Source: CAMYKD01 sp041617155 (GTDB lineage: Bacteria; Pseudomonadota; Alphaproteobacteria; Kiloniellales; JAKSDN01). Taken from it: DNA of 64,000 nucleotides. The position numbers were made by a program, and so were the translations under genes. Under the pieces are notes generated by a model. The model worked only from the letters and a program-made list of their open reading frames with translations, searched no databases and was not told the origin of the DNA. The stretch is from contig JBFJPL010000006.1 of the NCBI GenBank assembly GCA_041617155.1, forward strand, positions 1 to 64,000, written 5' to 3'. Shown here one piece after another: positions 27,224 to 36,179 of the stretch (positions within the stretch are counted from its first letter, which is position 1; every line of letters starts with the position of its first letter).

Positions 27224-27865
27224 TCAGGTGGTTTCGTCGCCTTCCTTGCCGCCCCACAGCCGCGCCATCAGCCGGTCCGCCCGTTCCAGGCGCCGGCTCA
27301 GATAGGCCCGGGTCTCGGCCTGGTCCGGGCTGTCGTCGCGCAGCCAGAAGCGCAGGGTGGCGACAAAGAGGGCGCTCAGGCCGATCTCCTCGACCTGCCG
27401 GCGCCGGCCGCGGGCGTCCAGCCGCGCGGCGTCGCGCAGCAATTGGATGGTGCGCGACAGGTTGAAGATCATCGGCACCCAGTGGTGCGGGTGCGACGGG
27501 TAGAGCTTCTCCTTGAGCATCTGGCCGGTGACCACGCGGTGGTCCGCCAGGGCGTCGAACCAGCGCATCATGAGCCGGTTCAGGCGCGCCTCGGCCGGCA
27601 GCGCGGCAAAGCCCTTGGGCGGCGTGGCCAGCATGGCGTCGCGGGCGCGCACGAACCAGGCATCGGCGACCGCGTCCTTGTCCCGGTAGTGTCCGGCCAG
27701 CTCGGCCATGGGGATTTTTAGCCGCGCCGCCAGCTCGCTCAGATGAACAGCCTCCCAGCCGACCTCCTCGGCCAGCGCTACGGCCGTATCGACGATGCGC
27801 GCCGGCAGGTCCGCCGCCTCGGCGCGCGGCGGCTTTCGCTTGGCGGTCTGGCCTTTCTCAGCCAT
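27224..27865 (-). CDS. TetR/AcrR-family transcriptional regulator
   Basis: 213 residues. The N-terminal helix-turn-helix region includes ARIVDTAVALAEEVGWEAVHLSELAARL and GHYRDKDAVADAW, the normal TetR recognition pattern. The C-terminal ligand domain is long and helical, with a tryptophan-rich stretch (SHPHHWVPMIFNLSRTIQLL). An earlier ATG three codons upstream is less likely, because AAGG lies directly against it while its spacing to the chosen ATG is 9 nt. It is divergent from the HAD dehalogenase gene across about 85 bp and is a candidate regulator of it. Confidence 0.8.
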   Translation of the reverse strand: MAEKGQTAKRKPPRAEAADLPARIVDTAVALAEEVGWEAVHLSELAARLKIPMAELAGHYRDKDAVADAWFVRARDAMLATPPKGFAALPAEARLNRLMMRWFDALADHRVVTGQMLKEKLYPSHPHHWVPMIFNLSRTIQLLRDAARLDARGRRRQVEEIGLSALFVATLRFWLRDDSPDQAETRAYLSRRLERADRLMARLWGGKEGDETT

Positions 27866-27949
27866 CGAAGGCATCCTTTGGAACAACAGACTATTCCCTT
27901 GACGTACTCGGAACAATGGCCTCCGGGACTGGGGCCTGAGGAACAGACC

Positions 27950-28663
27950 ATGGAGATCGAGCAGATCAAGGCGCTGACCTTCGATGTCTTCGGCACCGTG
28001 GTCGACTGGCGCAGCAGCATCATTCGCGAGGGCCAGGCGCTGGGCCGGGACAAGGGCATCAAGGTCGATTGGGCGGCCTTCGCCGATGCCTGGCGCGGGC
28101 GCTACTATCCGTCGATGGACCGGGTCCGGTGCGGCGAACTGCCCTGGACCAAGCTGGACGACCTGCACCGCATGAGCCTGGACAGCCTCATCAAGGAATT
28201 CGCCATCGAGGGGCTCGCCGAGGCCGAGATCGATCACTTGAACCGCGCCTGGCATCGCCTGGATCCCTGGCCGGACGCGGTCGAGGGCCTTATTCGACTC
28301 AAGCGGCGCTTCATCCTGGCCACCCTGTCGAACGGCAACATCGCCTTGATGGTGAACCTGGCGCGTCACGCCGGCCTGCCCTGGGATGCTATCCTGGGGG
28401 CCGAGGTGGCCGAGCACTTCAAGATGGATCCGGAGGTCTACCTGAAGACCGCGGACTGCCTGAGCCTGCGGCCGGCTCAGTGCCTGATGGTCGCGGCCCA
28501 CAACGACGATCTCGTGGCCGCCGCGAACCTGGGATTCCATACCGCCTTCGTCGCCCGGGCGACCGAATACGGCCCGCACCAGGCCAAGGATTTCGCTGCC
28601 GAGCATGATTTCGATGTGATCGCCGACAGCTTCATCGAGCTGGCCGACCGCCTGGGCTGCTGA
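27950..28663 (+). CDS. Haloacid dehalogenase, type II (HAD superfamily)
   Basis: 237-residue cytoplasmic hydrolase. The nucleophile Asp lies in ALTFDVFGTVVDW (residues 8-20), motif II in ATLSNGN near residue 122 and motif III in AAHNDDLVAAANLG near residue 184. The nucleophile context and the cap-region arginine pattern match type II (S)-2-haloacid dehalogenases, although many such proteins act on other small acids. GAGG lies 8 nt before the ATG. Divergent from the TetR-family gene, which may control it. Confidence 0.85.
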   Translation: MEIEQIKALTFDVFGTVVDWRSSIIREGQALGRDKGIKVDWAAFADAWRGRYYPSMDRVRCGELPWTKLDDLHRMSLDSLIKEFAIEGLAEAEIDHLNRAWHRLDPWPDAVEGLIRLKRRFILATLSNGNIALMVNLARHAGLPWDAILGAEVAEHFKMDPEVYLKTADCLSLRPAQCLMVAAHNDDLVAAANLGFHTAFVARATEYGPHQAKDFAAEHDFDVIADSFIELADRLGC

Positions 28664-28777
28664 GCCGGTGGACGATGGCGCAGGCGGTCAAGAATGCGGC
28701 GAATGGCTGCAAGAGTTGGGGACGTTGTGCTATAGCGTGGGGCACGGCAGGGAGCGCGTGCGAGGGAGGACCAAGGG

Positions 28778-29656
28778 ATGAACCGCGACGTCATCGTGAC
28801 CTGCGCCGTCACCGGGGCCGGCGATACGGTCGGCAGGCACCCGGCGATTCCGGTCACGCCGGAAGCTATCGCCCTGTCGGCGATCGAGGCGGCCAAGGCG
28901 GGCGCCACGGTGGTGCACTGCCACGTGCGCGAGCCCGACGGCCAGCCGAGCCGCAAGCTCGAATACTACGCCGAAGTGGTCGAGCGAATCCGCGACAGCG
29001 ACACCGACGTGGTGCTCAACCTGACCGCCGGCATGGGCGGCGATTTCTTTCCGAGCGAGGAAAACCCGGCCGAGGCCGGGCCCGGGTCGGACATGGTCGG
29101 TCCCTTGCAGCGGCTCGAGCACGTCGAGGCGCTGCTGCCGGAGATCTGCAGCCTCGACTGCGGCACCCTGAACTTCGGCGAGGGCGCCTACGTCAGCACG
29201 GCGCCGATGCTGCGCGTCATGGCGGAAAGGATCAAAGCCTGCGGGGTCAAGCCGGAGCTCGAATGCTTCGACACCGGCCACGTGCGCCTGGCCAACCAGC
29301 TGGTCAGCGACGGGCTGGTCGAGGACCCGCCCCTATACCAGCTCTGCCTCGGCATTCCCTGGGGCGCGCCGGCCACGCCGGCGGCCATGAAGTCCATGGC
29401 CGAGATGCTGCCGGAAAACGCCGTCTGGGCCGGTTTCGGAATCTCCGCCATGGAAATGCCGATGGTGGCCCAGGCCATTCTGCTGGGCGGGCACGTGCGG
29501 GTCGGCCTGGAGGACAACCTCTACCTGGAGCGCGGCGTCTTCGCCAGCAACGCGCAGCTGGTCGAAAAGGCGATCAAGATCATCGAGCTGATGGGCGCGC
29601 GCGTGCTCGCGCCCGCCGAGGCGCGCGAAAAGCTCGGCCTGCGGCCGCGCAACTAG
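28778..29656 (+). CDS. 3-keto acid cleavage enzyme (BKACE), possibly dehydrocarnitine-specific
   Basis: 292-residue zinc-dependent beta-keto acid cleavage enzyme (DUF849). The metal-binding histidines lie in VVHCHVREPDG near residue 45. LNLTAGMGGDFFPSEENP, SLDCGTLNFGEG, CLGIPWGAPATP and the C-terminal VGLEDNLYLERGVFASN are family blocks. The enzymes use acetyl-CoA to split a 3-keto acid. The sequence looks closest to the members that cleave 3-dehydrocarnitine to betainyl-CoA and acetoacetate, and a betainyl-CoA-type thioesterase is encoded in the same window. Specificity is inference. GGGAGG precedes the ATG. Confidence 0.85.
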   Translation: MNRDVIVTCAVTGAGDTVGRHPAIPVTPEAIALSAIEAAKAGATVVHCHVREPDGQPSRKLEYYAEVVERIRDSDTDVVLNLTAGMGGDFFPSEENPAEAGPGSDMVGPLQRLEHVEALLPEICSLDCGTLNFGEGAYVSTAPMLRVMAERIKACGVKPELECFDTGHVRLANQLVSDGLVEDPPLYQLCLGIPWGAPATPAAMKSMAEMLPENAVWAGFGISAMEMPMVAQAILLGGHVRVGLEDNLYLERGVFASNAQLVEKAIKIIELMGARVLAPAEAREKLGLRPRN

Positions 29657-29705
29657 TGGTTCGATGCCGATACATGAGTCCCGAGGCTTTGGACATCCCT
29701 TACCT

Positions 29706-29782
29706 GGTCATGCCCGAGCTTGACCCGGGCATCCAGGGTTGCCGGCCGCCCCTGGATTGCCGGGTCAAGCCCGGCAATGACA
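29706..29782. repeat. Dispersed palindromic repeat, copy B
   Basis: A 77-bp pair of palindromes, closely similar to the unit at 21678-21755 (GCCCGAGCTTGACCCGGGC, then TGCCGGGTCAAGCCCGGCA). It sits between the convergent BKACE and SDR genes. A read-through translation gives the LDPGIQG / RVKPGNDN peptides often seen at the ends of over-long gene calls. Confidence 0.75.
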
Positions 29783-29837
29783 ATCGTGGGGCTATCAAGT
29801 GTTGGAGTCAAACCACTAGGCACCCGCCATGATCCCG

Positions 29838-30617
29838 TCAGCGCGCCAGGGTTTCGATATGACCGTCCACGGCGAGCGCTTGGCCGGAGACCTTGTGGCC
29901 GGCGTCGGCGCACAGGAACAGCGCCATGTCCGCGATGTCCGAGGCGTCGATGAACGTGCGCAGCGAGGACATGCCCAGATACTCGTCGCGGACCGTCTCG
30001 GGCTCGACACCGCGGGTTTTCGCCTGGGCGGCGATCACGTGGTCGATGCGCGGGCCGGCGACCGCACCCGGACAGATCGCGTTGACCCGGATCCCGGCGG
30101 GCCCCAGTTCCTTGGCGAGCGTCTTGGTCAGGCCGATCACGCCCCACTTCGCGGCGGCATAGGGCGCGCGGTTGGGGAAGCCGAACAGGCCGGCGGTCGA
30201 GGAGATGTTGATGATCGAGCCGCCGCCCGTTTGCTTCAGGGCCGGCACGGCATGGCGCAGACAGAAGAAGGTGCCGTCCAGGTCGATCGCCAGGGTGCGG
30301 CGCCAGTCCTCGACCGAGCAGTCCTCGACCGGACAGGTCGGGCCGGCGATGCCGGCATTGTTGATCATGACGTCGAGGCCGCCGAGGGCGGCCAGCGCCG
30401 CGTCGAACAGACCGGCCACCTGGTCCGGGTCGCTCACGTCGGTTACGCTGGCGCCGAGCTCCGGCTGCTCGGCTTGAAAGGCCGCCAGCTGCTCGGCGTC
30501 GATGTCGCAGATATGGACCCGGGCGCCGTTGCCGAGGAAGGCCTTGGCCATGGCCCGGCCGATGCCGCTGGCTGCGGCGGTGATGATGACGCGCTTGCCC
30601 TTGAGACTGTCGTACAT
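29838..30617 (-). CDS. SDR-family oxidoreductase
   Basis: 259-residue short-chain dehydrogenase. The nucleotide motif is TAAASGIGRAMAK near residue 12, an NAD-preferring Asp lies in ICDID near residue 37, NNAGIAG near residue 86 and the catalytic YAAAKWGVIG near residue 155. The substrate is not evident. Its position between a BKACE gene and a divergent MttB-type gene makes a hydroxy-amine or hydroxyacid intermediate conceivable, but canonical L-carnitine dehydrogenase belongs to a different family. An AAGG-containing site (GGGAGAAGG) precedes the ATG. Confidence 0.85.
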   Translation of the reverse strand: MYDSLKGKRVIITAAASGIGRAMAKAFLGNGARVHICDIDAEQLAAFQAEQPELGASVTDVSDPDQVAGLFDAALAALGGLDVMINNAGIAGPTCPVEDCSVEDWRRTLAIDLDGTFFCLRHAVPALKQTGGGSIINISSTAGLFGFPNRAPYAAAKWGVIGLTKTLAKELGPAGIRVNAICPGAVAGPRIDHVIAAQAKTRGVEPETVRDEYLGMSSLRTFIDASDIADMALFLCADAGHKVSGQALAVDGHIETLAR

Positions 30618-30717
30618 GAGATGCCTTCTCCCCCTGCCGATGCGGTGACGGTTCCTTCATACAGCGCCGGGCCGGCCGCGGCGAAGGCAAAAATCGTTCG
30701 GACCCATGGAGGTCGAG

Positions 30718-32292
30718 ATGAGTGAGGTCGAAGTCGTCGGACGCCGGCGGGGCGGCCGCCAGGCGCGCCGCGAGCTGCGTGCCGCGCCGATACCCGAGGA
30801 CAAGCGTGCGGTCCAGCCGGGCATGTCCGGCGGCGACTACAAGCCGCTGACCGACGCCGAGGTGAAGCGGATCCACGAAGCGGCACTCGATGTGCTCGAG
30901 AACATCGGCCTGTCCGAGGCGATCCCGACCTGCGTCGAGCTGGTGACCGCGGCCGGCGGCACGCTGACCGACCAGGGCCGCCTGCTGTTCCCGCGCGCCC
31001 TGGTGGAGGACGTGCTGGCTAGATGCGGCCGGCATTTCGTGCTGCACGGCCAGGACCCCAAGCACGACCTGGAGCCCTGGGACAAGAAGGTCTACTTCGG
31101 CACCGCTGGCGCCGCGGTCCATATGGTCGACAATCTGACCGGCGAATACCGCGAGTCGACCCTGGCCGACCTCTACGACATCGCGCGGCTGGTCGACGCG
31201 CTGGAACACATCCACTTCTTCCAGCGCTCGATCGTGGCCCGCGACATGGAAGATCCCCGCGATCTCGACCTCAACACCTGCTATGCCTGCATTTCCGGGA
31301 CCACCAAGCATGTCGGCACCAGCTTCGTCCTGCCCGAGCACGTGGAGGAGGCGATTGCCATGCTCCACCTGGTGGCCGGCGGCGAGGCCAAGTGGCGGGC
31401 CAGACCTTTCGTCAGCATGTCGAACTGCTTCGTGGTGCCGCCACTGAAATTCGCCGAGGACGCCTGCCGGTGTCTCGAGGCCGGCGTTCGGGCCGGCATG
31501 CCGGTGCTGCTGCTGGCCGCCGGCCAAGCCGGCGCCACCAGCCCCGCGGCGCTCGCCGGCGCGGTGGTGCAAGAGGTGGCGGAGGTCTTGGCCGGGCTGG
31601 TATACGTCAACCTGATCGTGCCTGGCCACCCGGCGATCTTCGGGCCCTGGCCCTTCGTCTCGGACCTGCGCACGGGGGCGATGAGCGGCGGCAGCGGCGA
31701 GCAGGCGCTCCTGACCGCCGCCTGCGCCCAGATGGCCCACTTCTACGACCTGACCGGCGGCGTGCCGGCGGGCATGACCGACTCCAAGGTGCCGGACGCC
31801 CAATCCGGTTACGAAAAGGGCTATACCGAGGCGTTGGCTGGCGCCGCCGGCGCCAACATGGTCTACGAGTCCGCCGGCATGCATGCCAGCCTGCTCGGCT
31901 GCTGCCTGGAGAGCTACGTCATCGACAACGACATGATCGGCGGCGTGCTGCGCACGGTGCGCGGCATCGAGGTCACCGAGGACAGCCTCTCGATCGAGGC
32001 CATGCGCGAGGTCTGCACCGAGGGGCCGGGACACTTCCTCGGCCACAGCCAGACCCTCGAGCTGATGCAGGCGGAATACGTCTATCCCGAGGTCGGCGAT
32101 CGGACCAGTCCGAAGGAGTGGATCGAGCAGGGCTCGACCGATGTCAACCGGCGTGCCCGGTCGATGACCGAGCGGATCCTGGCGCGCCACTATCCGGCCC
32201 ACATCCCGGCGGACCTCGACGCCTGGCTGCGCGACAATTTCGCCATCAAGCTGCCGCGAGAGCGCATGAAGCCTGGCAAGAAGGGGCGGTAA
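30718..32292 (+). CDS. MttB-family methyltransferase, non-pyrrolysine type
   Basis: 524-residue homologue of trimethylamine methyltransferase MttB. DGHxxP-free family blocks such as HEAALDVLENIGLSEA, YFGTAGAAVHMVDN, DLTGGVPAGMTDSK and CLESYVIDNDMIGG are visible, and the TIM-barrel length is normal. The frame is open with no internal amber codon, so pyrrolysine is not used. Such homologues demethylate quaternary amines (glycine betaine, proline betaine, carnitine) to a corrinoid protein in anaerobes; in aerobic alphaproteobacteria the role is unsettled. No corrinoid-protein gene is adjacent. GGAGG lies 5 nt before the chosen ATG; a second ATG is 4 codons upstream. Confidence 0.85.
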   Translation: MSEVEVVGRRRGGRQARRELRAAPIPEDKRAVQPGMSGGDYKPLTDAEVKRIHEAALDVLENIGLSEAIPTCVELVTAAGGTLTDQGRLLFPRALVEDVLARCGRHFVLHGQDPKHDLEPWDKKVYFGTAGAAVHMVDNLTGEYRESTLADLYDIARLVDALEHIHFFQRSIVARDMEDPRDLDLNTCYACISGTTKHVGTSFVLPEHVEEAIAMLHLVAGGEAKWRARPFVSMSNCFVVPPLKFAEDACRCLEAGVRAGMPVLLLAAGQAGATSPAALAGAVVQEVAEVLAGLVYVNLIVPGHPAIFGPWPFVSDLRTGAMSGGSGEQALLTAACAQMAHFYDLTGGVPAGMTDSKVPDAQSGYEKGYTEALAGAAGANMVYESAGMHASLLGCCLESYVIDNDMIGGVLRTVRGIEVTEDSLSIEAMREVCTEGPGHFLGHSQTLELMQAEYVYPEVGDRTSPKEWIEQGSTDVNRRARSMTERILARHYPAHIPADLDAWLRDNFAIKLPRERMKPGKKGR

Positions 32293-32361
32293 GGTATTGC
32301 AAAGGTGTATTTTCATGCCATGGCCGGCTTCACCCGGCCATCCGGGGTGCATCGGATTGAC

Positions 32362-32390
32362 GGGATGCCCGGATCAAGTCCGGGCATGAC
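32362..32390. repeat. Dispersed palindromic repeat, half-unit copy C
   Basis: ATGCCCGGATCAAGTCCGGGCAT is one palindromic half of the repeat found at 21678-21755 and 29706-29782. It lies between the MttB-type gene and the FAD/GcvT gene. Confidence 0.65.
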
Positions 32391-32443
32391 GCCAAAGTGG
32401 TCCTGGGCCGAGTTTGGTTAGATACGAGGAGGGAATCGAAGCG

Positions 32444-34861
32444 ATGAGGAGCCACGCGCGCGTTGTGGTGATCGGGGGCGGGGCCATGGGCGCGGGCCTG
32501 CTCTACCACCTGACCAAGGAAGGCTGGTCCGACGTCATGTTGGTCGAGAAGGGCGAACTCACCTCGGGCTCGACCTGGCATGCGGCGGGCCTGATCCCCA
32601 ACTTCATCGGCGGGCTCGGCATGGCCGCGCTGCACGATCACGCGGTCAAGCTCTACCAGACCCTGGAGCAGGAGACCGGCCAGGCAACCGGCTGGCACGG
32701 CTGCGGCGCGATCCGGCTGGCCACGAAACCGGACGAGGTCGACTGGTTCAAGTATGTCCAGGGCCAGCTCAATTACCTCGACATCGAGATGCACCTGATC
32801 GGGCCGAACGAGATCCGCAACCTGCATCCGTTGCTCAACACCGATGGCGTCATGCTGGGGGCCTACACGCCCAATGACGGACACACCGACCCGGCCAGCA
32901 GCACCAACGCCATGGCCAAGGGCGCGCGCATGGGCGGGGCCGAAATCTCCCTGCGCAACAGGGTGCTGGACATCAAGCAGCGACCCGGTGGCGAATGGGA
33001 AGTGATGACCGAGCAGGGCAGTATCGTCTGCGAGCACGTGGTCAATGCCGCCGGCTCCTTCGCGGATCAGGTTGGCGCCATGGTTGGGCTCAAACTGCCG
33101 ATCATCAATATGGTCCACCAGTACCTGGTGACCGACAACGTCCCCGAGGTCCAGGCGCTGGAGAAGGAAGTCCCGGTGATCCGCGACCCGCGCGCTTCCT
33201 GCTACTATCGGCAAGAGCAGCGCGGCTTGATCATTGGCCCCTACGAGACCAGCGGGGCCGAGGCCTGGGCGCTCGACGGGGTGGATTGGAGCTTCGACAT
33301 GGAGCTGCTGCCGCCCGATCTTGATCGCCTGACGCCTCACCTAGAGTCCGCCATGGAACGGATTCCTTGCTTCGGGCGGGCCGGAATCAAGCGCGTGGTC
33401 AACGGGCCGATCACCCATCTGCCGGACGGCAACTTTCTCATGGGACCGGCGCCGGGCCTGACCAATCACTGGCTTTGCTGTGGTGCGTCCATTGGCATTA
33501 CCCAGGGGCCGGGTGCCGGCAAGTATCTGGCGCAGTGGATGGTCCACGGCCAGGCCGAGATCAATGTGCTGCCGCTCGATCCGAGGCGCTACGGTGATTG
33601 GATGACTCAGGCTCGCGCGGTCGAGAAGGCGATCGACGAATACCAGCACATGTACCACGTGCACTATCCGGGCGAGCACCGCGATGCGGGCCGACCAGCA
33701 CGCACCTCCACGCTCTATGACAAGCTCAAGGCCAAGGGTGCGGTCTTCGCTGATGTCTTCGGTTGGGAGCGGCCGAAGTGGTTCGCGCTCAAGGGCGTCG
33801 AGGAGGACTACAGCTTCCGGCGCAACAACACCTTCGAGCAGGTCGCGATGGAGTGCCGGGCGGTGCGCGAGCGGGTCGGCGTTCTCGACCTCTCCAGCTT
33901 CGCCAAGTTCGAGGTCTCGGGCCGCGATGCCGAGGCCGTGCTGAACCGGCTACTCGCCAACCGGATGCCGCGCAAGGACGGCGCCATCGCGCTGGCGCAC
34001 CTGCTGACCGCGGACGGCCGGATCGAGAGCGAGATGACCGTAACCCGGGTCGGCGACGGCCGCTACTACCTGTTGTCGGCGGCGGTCGCCGAGCTGCGCG
34101 ACCTGGACTTCCTGAGCCAGGGCCGGCGGCAGGGCGAGAAGGTGGCGGTGACCAACATCACCGACGACTACGGCGTGCTGGTGCTCACTGGGCCCAAGGC
34201 GCGCGCCGTACTGAGCAAGCTGACCGACGCGGATCTGGGCAACGCGGCCTTCCGTTGGCTGACCGCGCGGACGATCGCCGTGGCGGGGGTCGAGCTCCAT
34301 GCCCTCAGGGTGTCCTACGCCGGCGAACTGGGCTGGGAGTTGCACACGCCCATGGCCCGGCTCGAACGGGTCTACGAAGCGCTCATGGAGACCGGGCAGG
34401 CGCACGGCATCGCCGACTTCGGCGCCTATGCGCTCAATTCGTTGCGGATGGAAAAGGCCTACAAGGGCTGGGGCTCGGAGCTGACGAACGAGATCACCCT
34501 GATCGAGGCCGGCATGGAACGCTTCATCGACTTCGAGAAGGGCGAGTTCGTCGGCCGCGAAGCCCTGTTGCAGCGGCGCGACGAGGGCGTTTCCACCAAG
34601 CTGGTCTACATGAGCGTGGAGGCCGGCGACGCCGACCCGCTCGGCAACGAGCCAGTCCATGCCAGCGGCCGAATCGTCGGAGTCACCACATCGGGCGGCT
34701 TCGGCCATGCCGTCGGCCAGAGCCTGGCCTTCGCCTATGTCGAGCCGGACTGCGCCGCGCCCGGCACCGCGCTGGAGGTGGAAATCCTGGGCGAGCGGCG
34801 GCCGGGGCATGTTCTGGCATCGCCCGCTTACGATCCCGGGAACGGGCGACTGAGGGCCTGA
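32444..34861 (+). CDS. FAD-dependent dimethylglycine/sarcosine dehydrogenase-like protein with GcvT domain
   Basis: 805 residues in two parts. Residues 1-375 are a DAO-type FAD domain with VVVIGGGAMGAGLLYHL and the segment TSGSTWHAAGL, whose histidine matches the covalent FAD site of dimethylglycine dehydrogenases. After a linker (375-440), residues 440-800 are a GcvT-like folate domain with VLDLSSFAKFEVSG, YAGELGWELH and SLRMEKAYKGWGSEL. It oxidatively demethylates a methylated glycine and hands the one-carbon unit to tetrahydrofolate. It follows the MttB-type gene. GAGGAGGG about 11 nt upstream selects this ATG over an earlier TTG. Confidence 0.88.
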   Translation: MRSHARVVVIGGGAMGAGLLYHLTKEGWSDVMLVEKGELTSGSTWHAAGLIPNFIGGLGMAALHDHAVKLYQTLEQETGQATGWHGCGAIRLATKPDEVDWFKYVQGQLNYLDIEMHLIGPNEIRNLHPLLNTDGVMLGAYTPNDGHTDPASSTNAMAKGARMGGAEISLRNRVLDIKQRPGGEWEVMTEQGSIVCEHVVNAAGSFADQVGAMVGLKLPIINMVHQYLVTDNVPEVQALEKEVPVIRDPRASCYYRQEQRGLIIGPYETSGAEAWALDGVDWSFDMELLPPDLDRLTPHLESAMERIPCFGRAGIKRVVNGPITHLPDGNFLMGPAPGLTNHWLCCGASIGITQGPGAGKYLAQWMVHGQAEINVLPLDPRRYGDWMTQARAVEKAIDEYQHMYHVHYPGEHRDAGRPARTSTLYDKLKAKGAVFADVFGWERPKWFALKGVEEDYSFRRNNTFEQVAMECRAVRERVGVLDLSSFAKFEVSGRDAEAVLNRLLANRMPRKDGAIALAHLLTADGRIESEMTVTRVGDGRYYLLSAAVAELRDLDFLSQGRRQGEKVAVTNITDDYGVLVLTGPKARAVLSKLTDADLGNAAFRWLTARTIAVAGVELHALRVSYAGELGWELHTPMARLERVYEALMETGQAHGIADFGAYALNSLRMEKAYKGWGSELTNEITLIEAGMERFIDFEKGEFVGREALLQRRDEGVSTKLVYMSVEAGDADPLGNEPVHASGRIVGVTTSGGFGHAVGQSLAFAYVEPDCAAPGTALEVEILGERRPGHVLASPAYDPGNGRLRA

Positions 34862-34889
34862 ATTGCCAAAGCGCCCGGCCTTCGGCCGG
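34831..34889. repeat. Hairpin-bearing repeat at gene end
   Basis: CGATCCC(GGGA)ACG.GCGAC followed by the perfect hairpin CCGGCC-TTC-GGCCGG at 34875-34889. The left part overlaps the last codons and the stop of the FAD/GcvT gene. It resembles the unit at 36829-36888 in order and sequence, including the GCCCGGCCTTCGG hairpin arm. The hairpin may stop transcription. Confidence 0.5.
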
Positions 34890-34971
34890 TTGCATCAGGC
34901 CGGCGTCGGGCTTGCCGATCGGCACGGTCGTCGCAGCAGCGGCGGCGCTTCCCGTTTGCTTCCGCAGTCCT

Positions 34972-36174
34972 TCAGTAGCGCAGATGTGCCTGGCGCACGC
35001 TTAGCCAAGCCTGCTCGTCCGGGATGGCCAGCGCATCCAGGTCCTGCGGCGTTGCCGCCGCATCGTCCACCCATTCCCGCAGCTGCGGACCGCCGTTGAT
35101 GACCTCGATGGCGAGTTTCCCATGCTCGTATTCGTAGGGGAAATCGCGCCACAGCGGATAGTCCGGATACAAACGGCGGACCGCCTTGAAAGCGAGCGCT
35201 TGGAGTCGCCAAGGCTTGAACGCTTGGTGGTCGTAACCGGGATCTTCCGCGTGAATCTGCACGCCGTTGCAAAGCGCGCCCGCGTGTTTGTGAAACGTCG
35301 GCTCGAACCAGCATTCGCGCAGGCGGCAGCCACCCAGCCATTGCGGCGCGAGTGCGTGCATTTCCGCCATGACCCGCCTGGCATCGATGTCGGGGGCGCC
35401 GAACAGCTCGAGCGGCCGGGTGGTGCCGCGGCCCTCGGAGAGCGTCGTGCCTTCGAGCAATACCGTGCCCGCATAGGCGCGCGCCATCCATAGGTTCGGC
35501 GCGTTGGGACTGGGATTGATCCACATGCGCTCGCCAAGCGGCCAGCCGAATCCCGGCGCCGCATCGGGCTGCCAGCCTTGCATCTCGATGACGCGATACT
35601 CGACATTGAGCTTGAGCGTTTCGATAAACCACAAGCCCAACTCGCCGAGCGTCAGCCCATGGCGCATCGGCAAAGGTCCGGCACCGACGAAGCTCTCCCA
35701 GCCGCTTCGCAGCGTCAAGCCTTCGACCGGCCGGCCGACGGGATTGGGGCGATCCAACACCCACACGGCCTTGCCATGTTTCGCCGCCGCTTCCAGAAGG
35801 TAGCGCAGCGTCGTGATGAAGGTGTAGATGCGGCAACCGAGATCCTGCAGGTCGACCAGGACGACATCGAAGGTGTCCATCATCGCTTCCGTCGGCCTGC
35901 GCACCTCGCCATACAGGCTGAACACCGGGATGCCGTGCACCGGGTCTTTGAAATCGGGCGACTCGATCATGTTGTCCTGCTTGTCGCCGCGCAGGCCGTG
36001 CTGCGGACCGAAAGCGGCGGCGAGCTTCAGGTCGCCGCAGGCGGCCAACCCGTCGAGCGAATGGGTCAGGTCTTGCGTGACCGAGGCGGGGTTCGCGAGC
36101 AGGGCGACGCGCCGGCCTTTGAGCGGCGCGCGTAAAGCCGGGTCGGCGAGCAGTCGGTCGATGCCGAATTTCAT
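34972..36174 (-). CDS. DUF1343 protein, NamZ-like exo-N-acetylmuramidase
   Basis: 400 residues. Family blocks include VALLANPASVTQDLTHSLD, FGPQHGLRGDKQDNMIES, VVLVDLQDLGCRIYTF, VLDRPNPVGRPVEG and RHGLTLGELGLW. DUF1343 proteins of the NamZ type remove terminal N-acetylmuramic acid from peptidoglycan fragments. No signal peptide is evident here, so action in the cytoplasm on recycled fragments or export by another route is possible. It lies 5 nt from a DOMON-like gene on the same strand, probably one transcript. The pair looks gene-sized and intact but stands apart in function from its neighbours. Confidence 0.85.
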   Translation of the reverse strand: MKFGIDRLLADPALRAPLKGRRVALLANPASVTQDLTHSLDGLAACGDLKLAAAFGPQHGLRGDKQDNMIESPDFKDPVHGIPVFSLYGEVRRPTEAMMDTFDVVLVDLQDLGCRIYTFITTLRYLLEAAAKHGKAVWVLDRPNPVGRPVEGLTLRSGWESFVGAGPLPMRHGLTLGELGLWFIETLKLNVEYRVIEMQGWQPDAAPGFGWPLGERMWINPSPNAPNLWMARAYAGTVLLEGTTLSEGRGTTRPLELFGAPDIDARRVMAEMHALAPQWLGGCRLRECWFEPTFHKHAGALCNGVQIHAEDPGYDHQAFKPWRLQALAFKAVRRLYPDYPLWRDFPYEYEHGKLAIEVINGGPQLREWVDDAAATPQDLDALAIPDEQAWLSVRQAHLRY

Positions 36175-36179
36175 GGCCG

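Noticed and set aside
30718..32292. Pyrrolysine use in the MttB-type gene
   Set aside because: The frame contains no in-frame amber codon before the normal stop.
29653..32352. 900-codon minus-strand frame across the BKACE end and MttB region
   Set aside because: It runs through a palindromic repeat and opposite two well-supported genes; no domain was seen.
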